Assembly: GCA_003218475.1 (NCBI GenBank)
Contig: QHNR01000123.1
Location: 1 to 35,474 of the forward strand
Origin: Verrucomicrobiota bacterium
Lineage (GTDB): Bacteria; Verrucomicrobiota; Verrucomicrobiia; Chthoniobacterales; UBA10450
Reading direction: 5' to 3'
DNA: 35,474 nt
The notes under the pieces are model-generated. The model made no database searches and was not told the origin of the DNA. It saw nothing but the letters and a program-made list of their open reading frames with translations. A program made the translations under genes and the position numbers. This document shows, piece by piece, positions 1 to 6,286 of this stretch. The stretch's first letter is position 1. Each line of letters opens with the position of its first letter.

Positions 1-17
1 CAAAATGAAAATTGTAC

Positions 18-36
18 CGCTTCGCTGCGCGAAGCG
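18..36. other. Short perfect hairpin downstream of rpmF
   Basis: CGCTTCG and CGAAGCG (7 bp) flank a 5-base loop. It lies about 50 bases beyond the rpmF stop. Read on the minus strand it is followed by a T-rich stretch, so it could be a weak terminator or a repeat relic. Nothing else recognisable is seen in bases 1-87. The neighbouring bases 63-84 form a second, imperfect hairpin. Confidence 0.35.
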
Positions 37-87
37 TTAGTGCTGAGCATGCGACATTTGGCGTCGCTCACAGACCGACGGCTACAA

Positions 88-270
88 TCATTTGCTTTCG
101 AGCGTCAACACCTGTCGCCCGCGGTAATAACCGCACGATGGGCAGGCGATGTGTGACGGGACGCTGCTTCCGCACTGGGGACACTTGTTCAGCTGCGCTG
201 CATGCCAGCGGTTTGCCGCTTTGCGCGTGCGTAATCGCATTTTGGATGTTTTGCGTTTTGGGACTCCCAT
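88..270 (-). CDS. rpmF: 50S ribosomal protein L32
   Basis: This is a 60-residue bL32 of the large ribosomal subunit. The N-terminus MGVPKRKTSK is the family signature, followed by a basic stretch and a zinc ribbon with Cys30, Cys33, Cys43 and Cys46 (CPQCG and CPSCG), then YYRGRQV. Length is normal, and this is a zinc-binding (C+) form. It lies downstream of the yceD-like gene in the common yceD-rpmF order. In many bacteria plsX and fab genes follow, but the window ends before any such gene could be seen. Identification is secure. Confidence 0.96.
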   Translation of the reverse strand: MGVPKRKTSKMRLRTRKAANRWHAAQLNKCPQCGSSVPSHIACPSCGYYRGRQVLTLESK

Positions 271-373
271 GGCAGGCGGCTATGAAAGCATATTTGAAGA
301 AGAAAACAACGTTGGAGCCTTAAAAGATTGAAGCGGTGACGCGTTTTAGTCTCAGCTTTGACGCTTCAACGAA

Positions 374-771
374 TTACCGATTAAGCTTCAGCTTATCCAA
401 CGCGCTCCAATCGGACTTTCGCTTTGTATCCTGATTCGCTGTCTCAATCTGTTTCCCTTTGCAAACCCGATCGCCGTCCCTGTCGCAATGCGGATGCGCC
501 GGGAGGTTTAGCAAAATATCCTCGCGCATAAACGGCGTAAGATCGACAGTCTCTGGTCCGTGGAGCTCTGTGTGCACAGCAAACGCAGGCACTCTGGCTG
601 TGATAGCGAGCCGTTCGCCCACAATCCGCCCCCAGCAACGCCAAGATCGATATCGTAGTGGAGGCGGCCGGCGCAACGAATTCCCTCTGATTCCAGTTCC
701 TGGATTGGGCATTCCTCTTCGCCTTCCAGATGCAGACCCTGGGTTGGAATTTGTTTCAGGTGAACCTTCAT
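374..771 (-). pseudogene. yceD: YceD/DUF177 family protein, frame disrupted
   Basis: The DUF177 (YceD) family is linked to 23S rRNA accumulation and commonly sits before rpmF, as here. The start at 771 has a GGAGG eight bases upstream and gives MKVHLKQIPTQGL and about 55 plausible residues ending near WANGSL. Family-like sequence then continues in another frame: RVPAFAVHTEL, VDLTPFMREDILLNLPAHP, and a C-terminal SALDKLKL. The switch lies at about 600-625. The segment that usually holds the Cys-X-X-Cys motif between these halves also seems to be missing, which suggests a small deletion as well as a frameshift. It could be a real pseudogene or a sequence error. Family assignment is good; the state of the gene is less certain. 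Confidence 0.72.
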
Positions 772-792
772 GAGCTAAGCCTCCGAACTTCA

Positions 793-1269
793 TCAATGAA
801 ACTTCCTGCTCAGCGCTTTAGCCACGCAAACCGGAACAAGACTGGAGACATCGCCCCCAAGACGCGCGATTTCTTTTACAATACGAGAGCTGAGATAGGT
901 ATATTCCTCCTTCGGCATTAAGAAAATCGTTTCTACCGCGGCATCTAGTTTTCTATTCATGAGCGCCATTTGAAATTCGAACTCAAAATCGGAGACTGCG
1001 CGCAAACCACGGATCACCGCTCCGGCTTTTTGTGCCCTGGCGAACTCGACAAGTAATCCATTGAACTCAGCGATCCGGACGTGATCGATCTTGGCTGCGG
1101 TTTCTCGAAGCAGCTCCAGGCGTTCCTCGAGAGAGAAGAGTGGTTGCTTTTCGTCATTGTGCGCCACGGCCACGATGACTTCATCGAAGAGTTTTCGCGC
1201 TCGCTCAATCACATCCAGGTGGCCATTGGTCACCGGATCAAAGCTGCCTGGATAAATCGCGCGTCGCAT
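793..1269 (-). CDS. coaD: Phosphopantetheine adenylyltransferase
   Basis: CoaD catalyses the fourth step of coenzyme A synthesis, converting 4'-phosphopantetheine and ATP to dephospho-CoA and pyrophosphate in the cytoplasm. The protein has 158 residues, normal for the family. It starts MRRAIYPGSFDPVTNGHLDV, containing the T/HxGH-type nucleotidyltransferase motif (TNGH). The family block AVIRGLRAVSDFEFEFQMA follows, then YTYLSSRIVKEIA. The frame is open upstream to 1377, but the ATG at 1269 places the beta-1 strand correctly and is preferred. It is the first visible gene of a minus-strand coaD-yceD-rpmF run. Confidence 0.96.
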   Translation of the reverse strand: MRRAIYPGSFDPVTNGHLDVIERARKLFDEVIVAVAHNDEKQPLFSLEERLELLRETAAKIDHVRIAEFNGLLVEFARAQKAGAVIRGLRAVSDFEFEFQMALMNRKLDAAVETIFLMPKEEYTYLSSRIVKEIARLGGDVSSLVPVCVAKALSRKFH

Positions 1270-1385
1270 CTGCGAAAATTCGCAGAGGAAATTATAAATG
1301 GAAAGCCGAATGGTATGGGGGCTTGCCGGGCGCGCGGTCTCTACCTTGCCGAATTTCCGTCGAGGGCGACAGTTCAACAGGTCTC

Positions 1386-2210
1386 ATGCCTGATTCTTCG
1401 CCTTATAAAACAATCGCCGTCGCGAGCACGTTTTCACCGCGGTTTAAACAGGTCCTCACCGAAGCCAAGCGAATCCGAGAACGCTTTCCGGCTGATCTTC
1501 ATCTGATCTATGCAGGCAAGCGAAGTGAAGAAGCGGCAATAAAGTTTCGTGACGTGCTACAGGAGCTCCAGCTTCCCGCCGATTCGACGATTCATTATCA
1601 AGAGGGAGATCCAGCCGAAGCTATTTTGCGCACTCTCACTCGTGAGAAGATCGACGTAATCGTTGCTGGCGCGCTGGAAAAGGAGGTGGTGTTGCATCCG
1701 TTTCTCGGCAATGTCGCGCGTCGCCTCGTGCGAGAAGCGCCGTGCTCGGTTATGCTCTTTACCAAACCAGCGGCGAAACCCAAGCCGCTGCGCCGGATCG
1801 TTTTCGTTGCCGATTATTCCAGTCACGGATTGGAAGCTTTGAAAAAAACACTGGCCCTTGCTGCGGCCGAATCGTGCGAGCGGCTTTATGTGATTAGCAT
1901 CATTACGACGTTTGATCAGGCCCGCGCATCGATTAGCTCAGGTGCCAGCAAGCGTAAAGATTCCGGCGCGCACGACGAGGAGGAAGAGGCGCTGGAACAA
2001 TTCGTTCTATCGGCAGGCGCAACAGAAGTCCCGATTGAGGTCCAGTGTGTCCGCGGCAATACGGGATTAGTAGCGTCGGACTTTGTTCAATCGGTAAAAG
2101 CGGATTTGCTGGTAGTGCCGCTGCAGAAAGGCGAACCCAGTCAGCCGCCACCCAGCAACATCGCCTGGATTACCGATGTTATTCCATGCAATCTCTGGGT
2201 GATCCGTTAA
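1386..2210 (+). CDS. Tandem UspA-domain universal stress protein
   Basis: The 274-residue protein carries two UspA-like domains, at about residues 5-125 and 137-274. The first begins YKTIAVASTFSP and ends with a block like the Usp nucleotide loop (VAGALEKEV..HPFLGNVARRLVREAPCSVML). The second begins LRRIVFVADYSS, and its final part (ADLLVVPLQKG ... ITDVIPCNLWVI) resembles the Usp C-terminus. The G-x2-G-x9-G-S/T motif is not cleanly conserved in either half, so ATP binding is uncertain. The ATG at 1386 is preferred over the one at 1323 because the earlier codons have no Usp similarity and overlap the coaD leader. The partner or stress is unknown. Confidence 0.8.
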   Translation: MPDSSPYKTIAVASTFSPRFKQVLTEAKRIRERFPADLHLIYAGKRSEEAAIKFRDVLQELQLPADSTIHYQEGDPAEAILRTLTREKIDVIVAGALEKEVVLHPFLGNVARRLVREAPCSVMLFTKPAAKPKPLRRIVFVADYSSHGLEALKKTLALAAAESCERLYVISIITTFDQARASISSGASKRKDSGAHDEEEEALEQFVLSAGATEVPIEVQCVRGNTGLVASDFVQSVKADLLVVPLQKGEPSQPPPSNIAWITDVIPCNLWVIR

Positions 2211-2220
2211 GCGGAAGCTA

Positions 2221-2338
2221 CAAGTTCCAATACCCAAGTTCCAGAGAAATTCCAATCACCAAGCTCCAGATTGGGGAACTTGTTGATGATTGGAGCTTTG
2301 GATTTCTCTGGATGTTGGAGCTTGGATTTTGGAATTTG
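2221..2338. repeat. Imperfect long inverted repeat of TTGGAATTTGG type
   Basis: The left arm (about 2221-2268) and right arm (about 2290-2338) are reverse complements of each other with several mismatches. Both are built from short units such as CAAGTTCCA and CAAGCTCCA; the loop is about 20 bases. A folded RNA or single strand would form a long hairpin between the stress-protein and membrane-protein genes. It resembles the low-complexity intergenic repeats common in Verrucomicrobiota genomes (from memory, not checked). Confidence 0.75.
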
Positions 2339-2349
2339 TCTTTCTTTGC

Positions 2350-3090
2350 ATGAACGACGCGCCTCAGTTTCAAGCGTACGGCTTGCCGCACGTCACGGTC
2401 ATTTTTCTTACGATCGTCCTGCCCTTCGCGCTTGCGGCGATCGTGCGGCGCTCAAAATCGCAGCGACTCGAGAAGATCATTATTGGCGTTCTCTCTGCCG
2501 TGCTGATTCTGAACTACGTGATCTATTTAATCTTCATTCGCAGCCGTGGGCTTGTGGATTGGCGGCAAATCTTGCCGATGCAAATGTGCGACTGGGGCAT
2601 GGTCGTCGTGATCGTGGCAATGTGGACCGGAAATCAGCGCTGGTTTGAAGTGGCATACTTCTGGGGCATCGGCGGTACGTTGCAAGCCGTACTCACGCCG
2701 AACCTGCGCTTTGGTTTTCCAGACTGGCGGTTCATCAGTTTTTTTACCTCGCACTGCGGTATCATCGTGGGCGTGATTTTCCTGATGTTGACCCGGCGAT
2801 ATCGGCCCCATCCAATGTCGATCGTGCGCGTGTGGCTGTGGTCCGAGTTTTATTTTGTGGTGACGCTTATCGTCGATGAGCTCACTGGCGTTAACTATGG
2901 ATTTCTGCTGCACAAACCGGAGGCGTTTTCTATTTTGAGTTTTCTCTCCGATTCCCGGCAGCTTTACCTTCTGCAGGTGCACGGAGTCGCACTGCTCTTT
3001 TTCCTCGCATTGTATGCGCCGTTTGCCATTTTCGATCTTGCAACGGGCAAATCGCTGAGGAATGCAGGAAAGCACAAAGGAGCCCTTTGA
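2350..3090 (+). CDS. TIGR02206/YwaF-type integral membrane protein
   Basis: The 246-residue protein has about seven hydrophobic segments, starting at residues 10-30 (VTVIFLTIVLPFALAAIV). It shows the hallmarks of the TIGR02206 (YwaF-like) family: HVTVIFLTI near the start, the LPMQMCDW block after the second helix, and HCGIIVGVIFLM later. The family has no firm biochemical role; it is distantly related to eukaryotic TMEM164-type acyltransferases, so a lipid-linked function is possible but unproven. The ATG at 2350 is chosen because upstream codons derive from the intergenic repeat. kdsA begins 33 bases downstream. Confidence 0.8.
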   Translation: MNDAPQFQAYGLPHVTVIFLTIVLPFALAAIVRRSKSQRLEKIIIGVLSAVLILNYVIYLIFIRSRGLVDWRQILPMQMCDWGMVVVIVAMWTGNQRWFEVAYFWGIGGTLQAVLTPNLRFGFPDWRFISFFTSHCGIIVGVIFLMLTRRYRPHPMSIVRVWLWSEFYFVVTLIVDELTGVNYGFLLHKPEAFSILSFLSDSRQLYLLQVHGVALLFFLALYAPFAIFDLATGKSLRNAGKHKGAL

Positions 3091-3123
3091 AATTCCTGCG
3101 TTCCTGCTTTCCTTAGAGATCCC

Positions 3124-3957
3124 ATGGCGAAGTCAAGAGCATTGCCGGTCGGGAAAGTGACCATTGGGGGTAAACGTCCCACCTTCATTCTCGGCCCATG
3201 TGTGATTGAGTCGGAGAAGTTTGTTTGGCGCATGGCGAAGAAGATCGCTGAAATCTGTTCCGCGGAAGATGTTGACTTGATTTTTAAGACGTCGTACGAC
3301 AAAGCGAATAGAAGTTCGGTGCATTCGTTTCGCGGAATTGGAGTACGCGAAGGCTGCGAGATTCTTTTCGCTATAGGCAGCGAATTAAAAATCCCAGTGA
3401 CGACAGACGTTCATTCCCCGAATGAAGCAGCGATCGCCGGCGAAAAGATCAATATGCTGCAAATCCCGGCATTTCTCTGTCGGCAGACTGATCTGCTTCG
3501 CGCCGCCGCGGAGACCGGCCGGACGATCAATATTAAAAAAGGTCAGTTCCTTGCGCCATGGGACGTGCGAAACATTGCTGAGAAACTGATCGCCTTTGGC
3601 AACTCACAATTCTGTTTCACCGAGCGTGGCACTACGTTTGGCTACAATAATCTCGTCGCCGACATGCGTTCGCTATATTGGATGCGCGAAGCAGGATATC
3701 GCGTCATCTTTGATGCGACACATTCTGTGCAGCGGCCAGGCGGAGCAGGGGACTCGACCTCAGGTGACGGCGCGTTGGCGCCGATACTGGCCAGGGCCGC
3801 GATGGCTGCAGGGTGCGACGGTATATTTATGGAGGTGCATGAAAATCCGGCACGCGCGTTGTCGGATGGGCCGAATCAGATTCCGCTAAAGGATTTGCCG
3901 AAGCACCTGCGCATGTTAAAGGCTATCCATGCTGCCGTTTCAGGTAGGGGCGATTGA
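3124..3957 (+). CDS. kdsA: 3-deoxy-8-phosphooctulonate synthase (Kdo-8-P synthase)
   Basis: KdsA condenses phosphoenolpyruvate with arabinose-5-phosphate to make Kdo-8-phosphate for the inner core of lipopolysaccharide. The 277-residue length is normal. Visible motifs are GPCVIES (residues 24-30), KTSYDKANRSS, TDVHSP, IPAFLCRQTDLL, GTTFGYNNLVADMRS, FDATHSVQ and HENPARALSDGPN. Cys26 in GPCVIES marks the metal-dependent class (Asn in the E. coli type). The last codons and the stop lie inside a copy of the GGTAGGGGCGATTGACC repeat, so the SGRGD tail is probably repeat-derived. It leads the lipopolysaccharide set kdsA-lptC-lptA-lptB. Confidence 0.97.
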   Translation: MAKSRALPVGKVTIGGKRPTFILGPCVIESEKFVWRMAKKIAEICSAEDVDLIFKTSYDKANRSSVHSFRGIGVREGCEILFAIGSELKIPVTTDVHSPNEAAIAGEKINMLQIPAFLCRQTDLLRAAAETGRTINIKKGQFLAPWDVRNIAEKLIAFGNSQFCFTERGTTFGYNNLVADMRSLYWMREAGYRVIFDATHSVQRPGGAGDSTSGDGALAPILARAAMAAGCDGIFMEVHENPARALSDGPNQIPLKDLPKHLRMLKAIHAAVSGRGD

Positions 3958-3966
3958 CCCCAATCG
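3942..3966 (+). repeat. GGTAGGGGCGATTGACC repeat copy at the kdsA stop
   Basis: The 17-base core GGTAGGGGCGATTGACC, followed shortly by CAATCGC, recurs at 22647-22663 where it begins a complete hairpin. Here only the left part is recognisable, and it supplies the last codons and the TGA of kdsA. Confidence 0.7.
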
Positions 3967-4033
3967 CCCGACCAATAAGGACATCACTTCTTGGAAGCGC
4001 GCAGTTCGGGCCTGGCACGCCGTAAGTCGCCAC

Positions 4034-4600
4034 GTGGACAGAAAATGGCTGAAGCGTCCCTCCCTGCGTCGGGTATTATCGGTTTGGTTATTGTTGATCT
4101 CGCTTTTCGTGTTCACACTGGCGCCTCCCGTGCTCGGCCAGTCAAAAGGCCGCAAAAAGAGAACTGGGGCGACAGCGTCGCCGAGTGCATCGCCGGGCGA
4201 ACAAAGTTTAACCAATATTCCACTGCCAATCGGCCACGAAGCCAAAGGCCTTGTGTTACCGGATTTCGATGCCAACGGTCATCTACGGGGAAGAATCGAA
4301 GCAGGCACTGCGCATCGGATGGATGAGGAGCACATAGGATTTCAAAACCTTAAAATTACGACCTACACACCAGATAATCAGTCCGATCTGCGAATCGACA
4401 TGAACACGTCGGTACTTGACTTGAAAACCCGGATTCTAAGCTCGCAGGAACGTACAACAATTCAGCGCGCAGATTTCAACATTGTGGGTGATTCAGTGCA
4501 GTTCGATACGAACTCAAGAACTGCGCGGTTGATCGGAAATGTGAAGATGGTGATCACTGACAAATCTCATCTCACGGCGAAACCCAACGCGTCCGAATGA
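4034..4600 (+). CDS. lptC: LptC-like lipopolysaccharide export protein
   Basis: LptC is a single-pass inner-membrane protein whose periplasmic beta-jellyroll passes lipopolysaccharide from LptBFG to LptA. From a GTG at 4034 the product has 188 residues. It starts with a basic N-terminus and one hydrophobic segment (about residues 13-35, VLSVWLLLISLFVFTL), then a Ser/Pro-rich linker, then an LptC/OstA-like beta region (LVLPDFDANGHLRGRIEAG ... TAHRMDEEHIGFQNLKITTY ... NIVGDSVQFDTNSRTARLIGNVKM). The frame is open back to an ATG at 3929 inside kdsA, but that would put 35 polar residues before the signal anchor. The stop overlaps the lptA start as ATGA. Assignment rests on domain pattern and position; the start is uncertain. 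Confidence 0.75.
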   Translation: MDRKWLKRPSLRRVLSVWLLLISLFVFTLAPPVLGQSKGRKKRTGATASPSASPGEQSLTNIPLPIGHEAKGLVLPDFDANGHLRGRIEAGTAHRMDEEHIGFQNLKITTYTPDNQSDLRIDMNTSVLDLKTRILSSQERTTIQRADFNIVGDSVQFDTNSRTARLIGNVKMVITDKSHLTAKPNASE

Positions 4601-5307
4601 AAAAATTAGCGGTGCTGGTGTTTATTGCTTACACGGTCGGAGCGTGCTTACGCGGACAGATTGCCGCCGCACCAGCAAGCTCGCCTGCGCCAGTAAAGAA
4701 GGCGGAGAAACCAGCCAAGAAGAAAGAGGATAAATCCCCCATAACGAACTTATTTGGATCGAGTGCTGCGGGACCACAATCGAATGAACCAGTGACAACG
4801 CAGATCTACGCGGACGAGGCTTATTTTGATTCAACCAAGAACATAGGCATCTTTAGCGGCCGAGTGAAGGTAATCGATCCGCGTTTCAATCTTCAATCCG
4901 ACAAATTGACAGTGTTCATTACAAAGGGACAAAACCAGAGTCTTGAGAAAGCCATCGCAGAGGGAAACGTTGGATTGGTGCGCGACCGGCCCGACCCGAA
5001 CGGCGGAGCGCCCACGCATGCGGTTGGCCGGGCAGACAAAGCTACTTATACGGCTGCAACAGGAGATGTTGAATTGAAAGGGACGCCGCGCGTGCAAGAG
5101 GGAGCTAATATGCACGTGGCGACTAGTGCTGATACGGTGATGATTATTAACCAAAACAGCCAGCTGTCTACGCACGGACCGAGCCGCACGGAGATTCGTC
5201 AGCAACCTGACGAGGAAAAGAAGGCCAAAGCGGCTCCTGCCCAGACTTCACCCTCTCAGATTTCGCCCGCTCAAACGCCACCTCCCGCGGCTCTCCCGAA
5301 ACCATGA
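4597..5307 (+). CDS. lptA: LptA/OstA-like periplasmic lipopolysaccharide transport protein
   Basis: LptA forms the periplasmic bridge that carries lipopolysaccharide to the outer membrane. The 236-residue protein begins with a signal peptide (MKKLAVLVFIAYTVGACLRGQIAAA) and a Lys/Pro/Ala-rich linker. The OstA/LptA domain lies at about residues 68-200: TTQIYADEAYFDSTKNIGIFSGRVKVIDPRF, LQSDKLTVF, AIAEGNVGLVRD, ATGDVELKGTPRV. It ends in a low-complexity Pro/Ala/Gln tail. It overlaps lptC upstream and lptB downstream by 4 bases each, suggesting translational coupling. A Cys in VGACLRG could suggest a lipobox, but the site fits poorly. Confidence 0.85.
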   Translation: MKKLAVLVFIAYTVGACLRGQIAAAPASSPAPVKKAEKPAKKKEDKSPITNLFGSSAAGPQSNEPVTTQIYADEAYFDSTKNIGIFSGRVKVIDPRFNLQSDKLTVFITKGQNQSLEKAIAEGNVGLVRDRPDPNGGAPTHAVGRADKATYTAATGDVELKGTPRVQEGANMHVATSADTVMIINQNSQLSTHGPSRTEIRQQPDEEKKAKAAPAQTSPSQISPAQTPPPAALPKP

Positions 5308-6089
5308 TCAGTCAAACTGCACCGGTTTCGACTCCCAAGATTTCTTCGCCCCCCAAGGCCAAAGTGGAAACCGTTCTGACAACAGATCAGTTAGTTAAGG
5401 TTTACGGGGGGCGCGCAGTGGTGAATGGCGTCAACATGCATGTAGGTGCCAGCGAAATCGTGGGACTGCTTGGGCCAAACGGCGCGGGTAAAACTACAAG
5501 TTTTTACATGATCGTCGGTCTAGTCAGGCCAAACAGCGGTCGCGTGATTTTTTCGAAAACCGACGTCACGGATTTCCCCATGTACAAGCGAGCCCGGCTC
5601 GGAATGGGTTATTTGCCGCAGGAGGAATCGATCTTTCGGAAAATGACGGTGGAACAAAACATCCTCGCGATTTTGGAGACGCTTCCGCTGAGCAAGGCCG
5701 AGCGACGAAATCGTTGCGATCAACTGCTGCACCAGTTTGGCATCGAGCGGATCGCGAAAAATACAGCGCTTACCCTGAGTGGTGGGGAGAAACGACGCTT
5801 AACAATCGCGCGTTCGCTGGTCACACAACCGAAGTTGCTGATGCTCGACGAGCCGTTTAGCGGCGTCGATCCCATCGCCGTTTATGATGTGCAACAAATT
5901 ATCGTGAACCTGCGCAAATCGGGATTGGCCATCATGATCACGGATCACAACGTGCGTGAGACTCTCTCCATCGTAGACCGCGCTTATCTGATTTACGATG
6001 GCCGCGTGGAAAGCGAAGGCACAAAAGATTTTCTCATCAACGATCCTATCAGCCGACAGCTTTATCTCGGCGAACGCTTCAAGATGTGA
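5304..6089 (+). CDS. lptB: Lipopolysaccharide export ABC transporter ATP-binding protein
   Basis: LptB is the cytoplasmic ATPase that drives extraction of lipopolysaccharide by the LptB2FGC complex. The 261-residue protein has Walker A GPNGAGKT, Q-loop LPQEESIFRKMT (typical of LptB), signature LSGGEKRR, Walker B LLMLDEPFSGVDP and H-loop TDHNVRETL. The ending is LYLGERFKM, also LptB-like. An N-terminal extension of about 25 residues precedes the ATPase fold. The start overlaps lptA by ATGA. LptF and LptG are not in this window. Confidence 0.97.
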   Translation: MISQTAPVSTPKISSPPKAKVETVLTTDQLVKVYGGRAVVNGVNMHVGASEIVGLLGPNGAGKTTSFYMIVGLVRPNSGRVIFSKTDVTDFPMYKRARLGMGYLPQEESIFRKMTVEQNILAILETLPLSKAERRNRCDQLLHQFGIERIAKNTALTLSGGEKRRLTIARSLVTQPKLLMLDEPFSGVDPIAVYDVQQIIVNLRKSGLAIMITDHNVRETLSIVDRAYLIYDGRVESEGTKDFLINDPISRQLYLGERFKM

Positions 6090-6098
6090 CTTCGTGAT

Positions 6099-6116
6099 GC
6101 AGACAATCCTGTCTGC
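6099..6116. repeat. GCAGACA-NNNN-TGTCTGC hairpin, copy 1
   Basis: A perfect 7-bp inverted repeat with a 4-base loop lies between lptB and the riboswitch. The same stem with a different loop recurs at 31701-31718, and a partial relative (GGGCAAGATTGTCTGTGCC) follows at 6131-6149. It could act as a terminator stem for the lpt operon but has no T-run. Confidence 0.6.
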
Positions 6117-6166
6117 AAGGATTGGAGCGCGGGCAAGATTGTCTGTGCCACTTTGCCCGACTTCAC

Positions 6167-6194
6167 TTGATCGGAGATAGGACTGCGGTAGATT
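6167..6194 (+). promoter_or_regulatory. Candidate sigma70-type promoter for the riboswitch operon
   Basis: TTGATC (6167-6172) and TAGATT (6189-6194) are separated by 16 bases. They would place a transcription start at about 6200-6203, just before the riboswitch aptamer. This is a consensus-based suggestion and only moderately strong by itself; its position is what makes it attractive. Confidence 0.4.
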
Positions 6195-6200
6195 CCGGGC

Positions 6201-6268
6201 AAGGGCAATGGAGTTTGCCTTCCTGCTGGCAAAGGTGGGAAAACCGCGATGAGCTAATGACTCCTTCC
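6201..6268 (+). promoter_or_regulatory. Fluoride riboswitch (crcB motif) aptamer
   Basis: The stretch matches the fluoride-sensing crcB RNA. A stem GGCAA/TTGCC (6204-6208 with 6215-6219) closes a loop holding GGAGT (6210-6214). After an extra hairpin-like insert (TTCC...GGAA, about 6220-6240) come the conserved AAACCGC (6241-6247) and GCTAATGACTCCT (6253-6265) blocks. GGAGT in the loop can pair with ACTCC at 6260-6264, the diagnostic pseudoknot. The last helix (near 6246-6254) is short and weak. Fluoride riboswitches are known to control antiporters as well as Fluc and CLC-F exporters. Expected behaviour: fluoride binding stabilises the pseudoknot and turns the downstream genes on. Confidence 0.87.
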
Positions 6269-6286
6269 AATCGGAAGGAGTTTTTT
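6260..6286 (+). terminator. Riboswitch expression platform: intrinsic terminator overlapping the Shine-Dalgarno
   Basis: ACTCCTTCC (6260-6268) and GGAAGGAGT (6273-6281) form a perfect 9-bp stem with loop AATC, followed by six T (6281-6286). The right arm is also the ribosome binding site (GGAAGGAG, 6 bases before the ATG at 6287). ACTCC is shared with the aptamer pseudoknot, so pseudoknot and hairpin exclude each other. The hairpin could therefore stop transcription, hide the ribosome site, or both, in the absence of fluoride. Confidence 0.85.

Noticed and set aside
374-796. Single intact 140-residue minus-strand ORF over the yceD region
   Set aside because: Only its second half looks like YceD; the first part is Arg/Pro-rich noise while the true N-terminus lies in another frame from 771.
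6257-6286. Earlier ATG at 6257 as the antiporter start
   Set aside because: It lies inside the riboswitch; the ATG at 6287 has a strong SD and gives the expected N-terminal helix.
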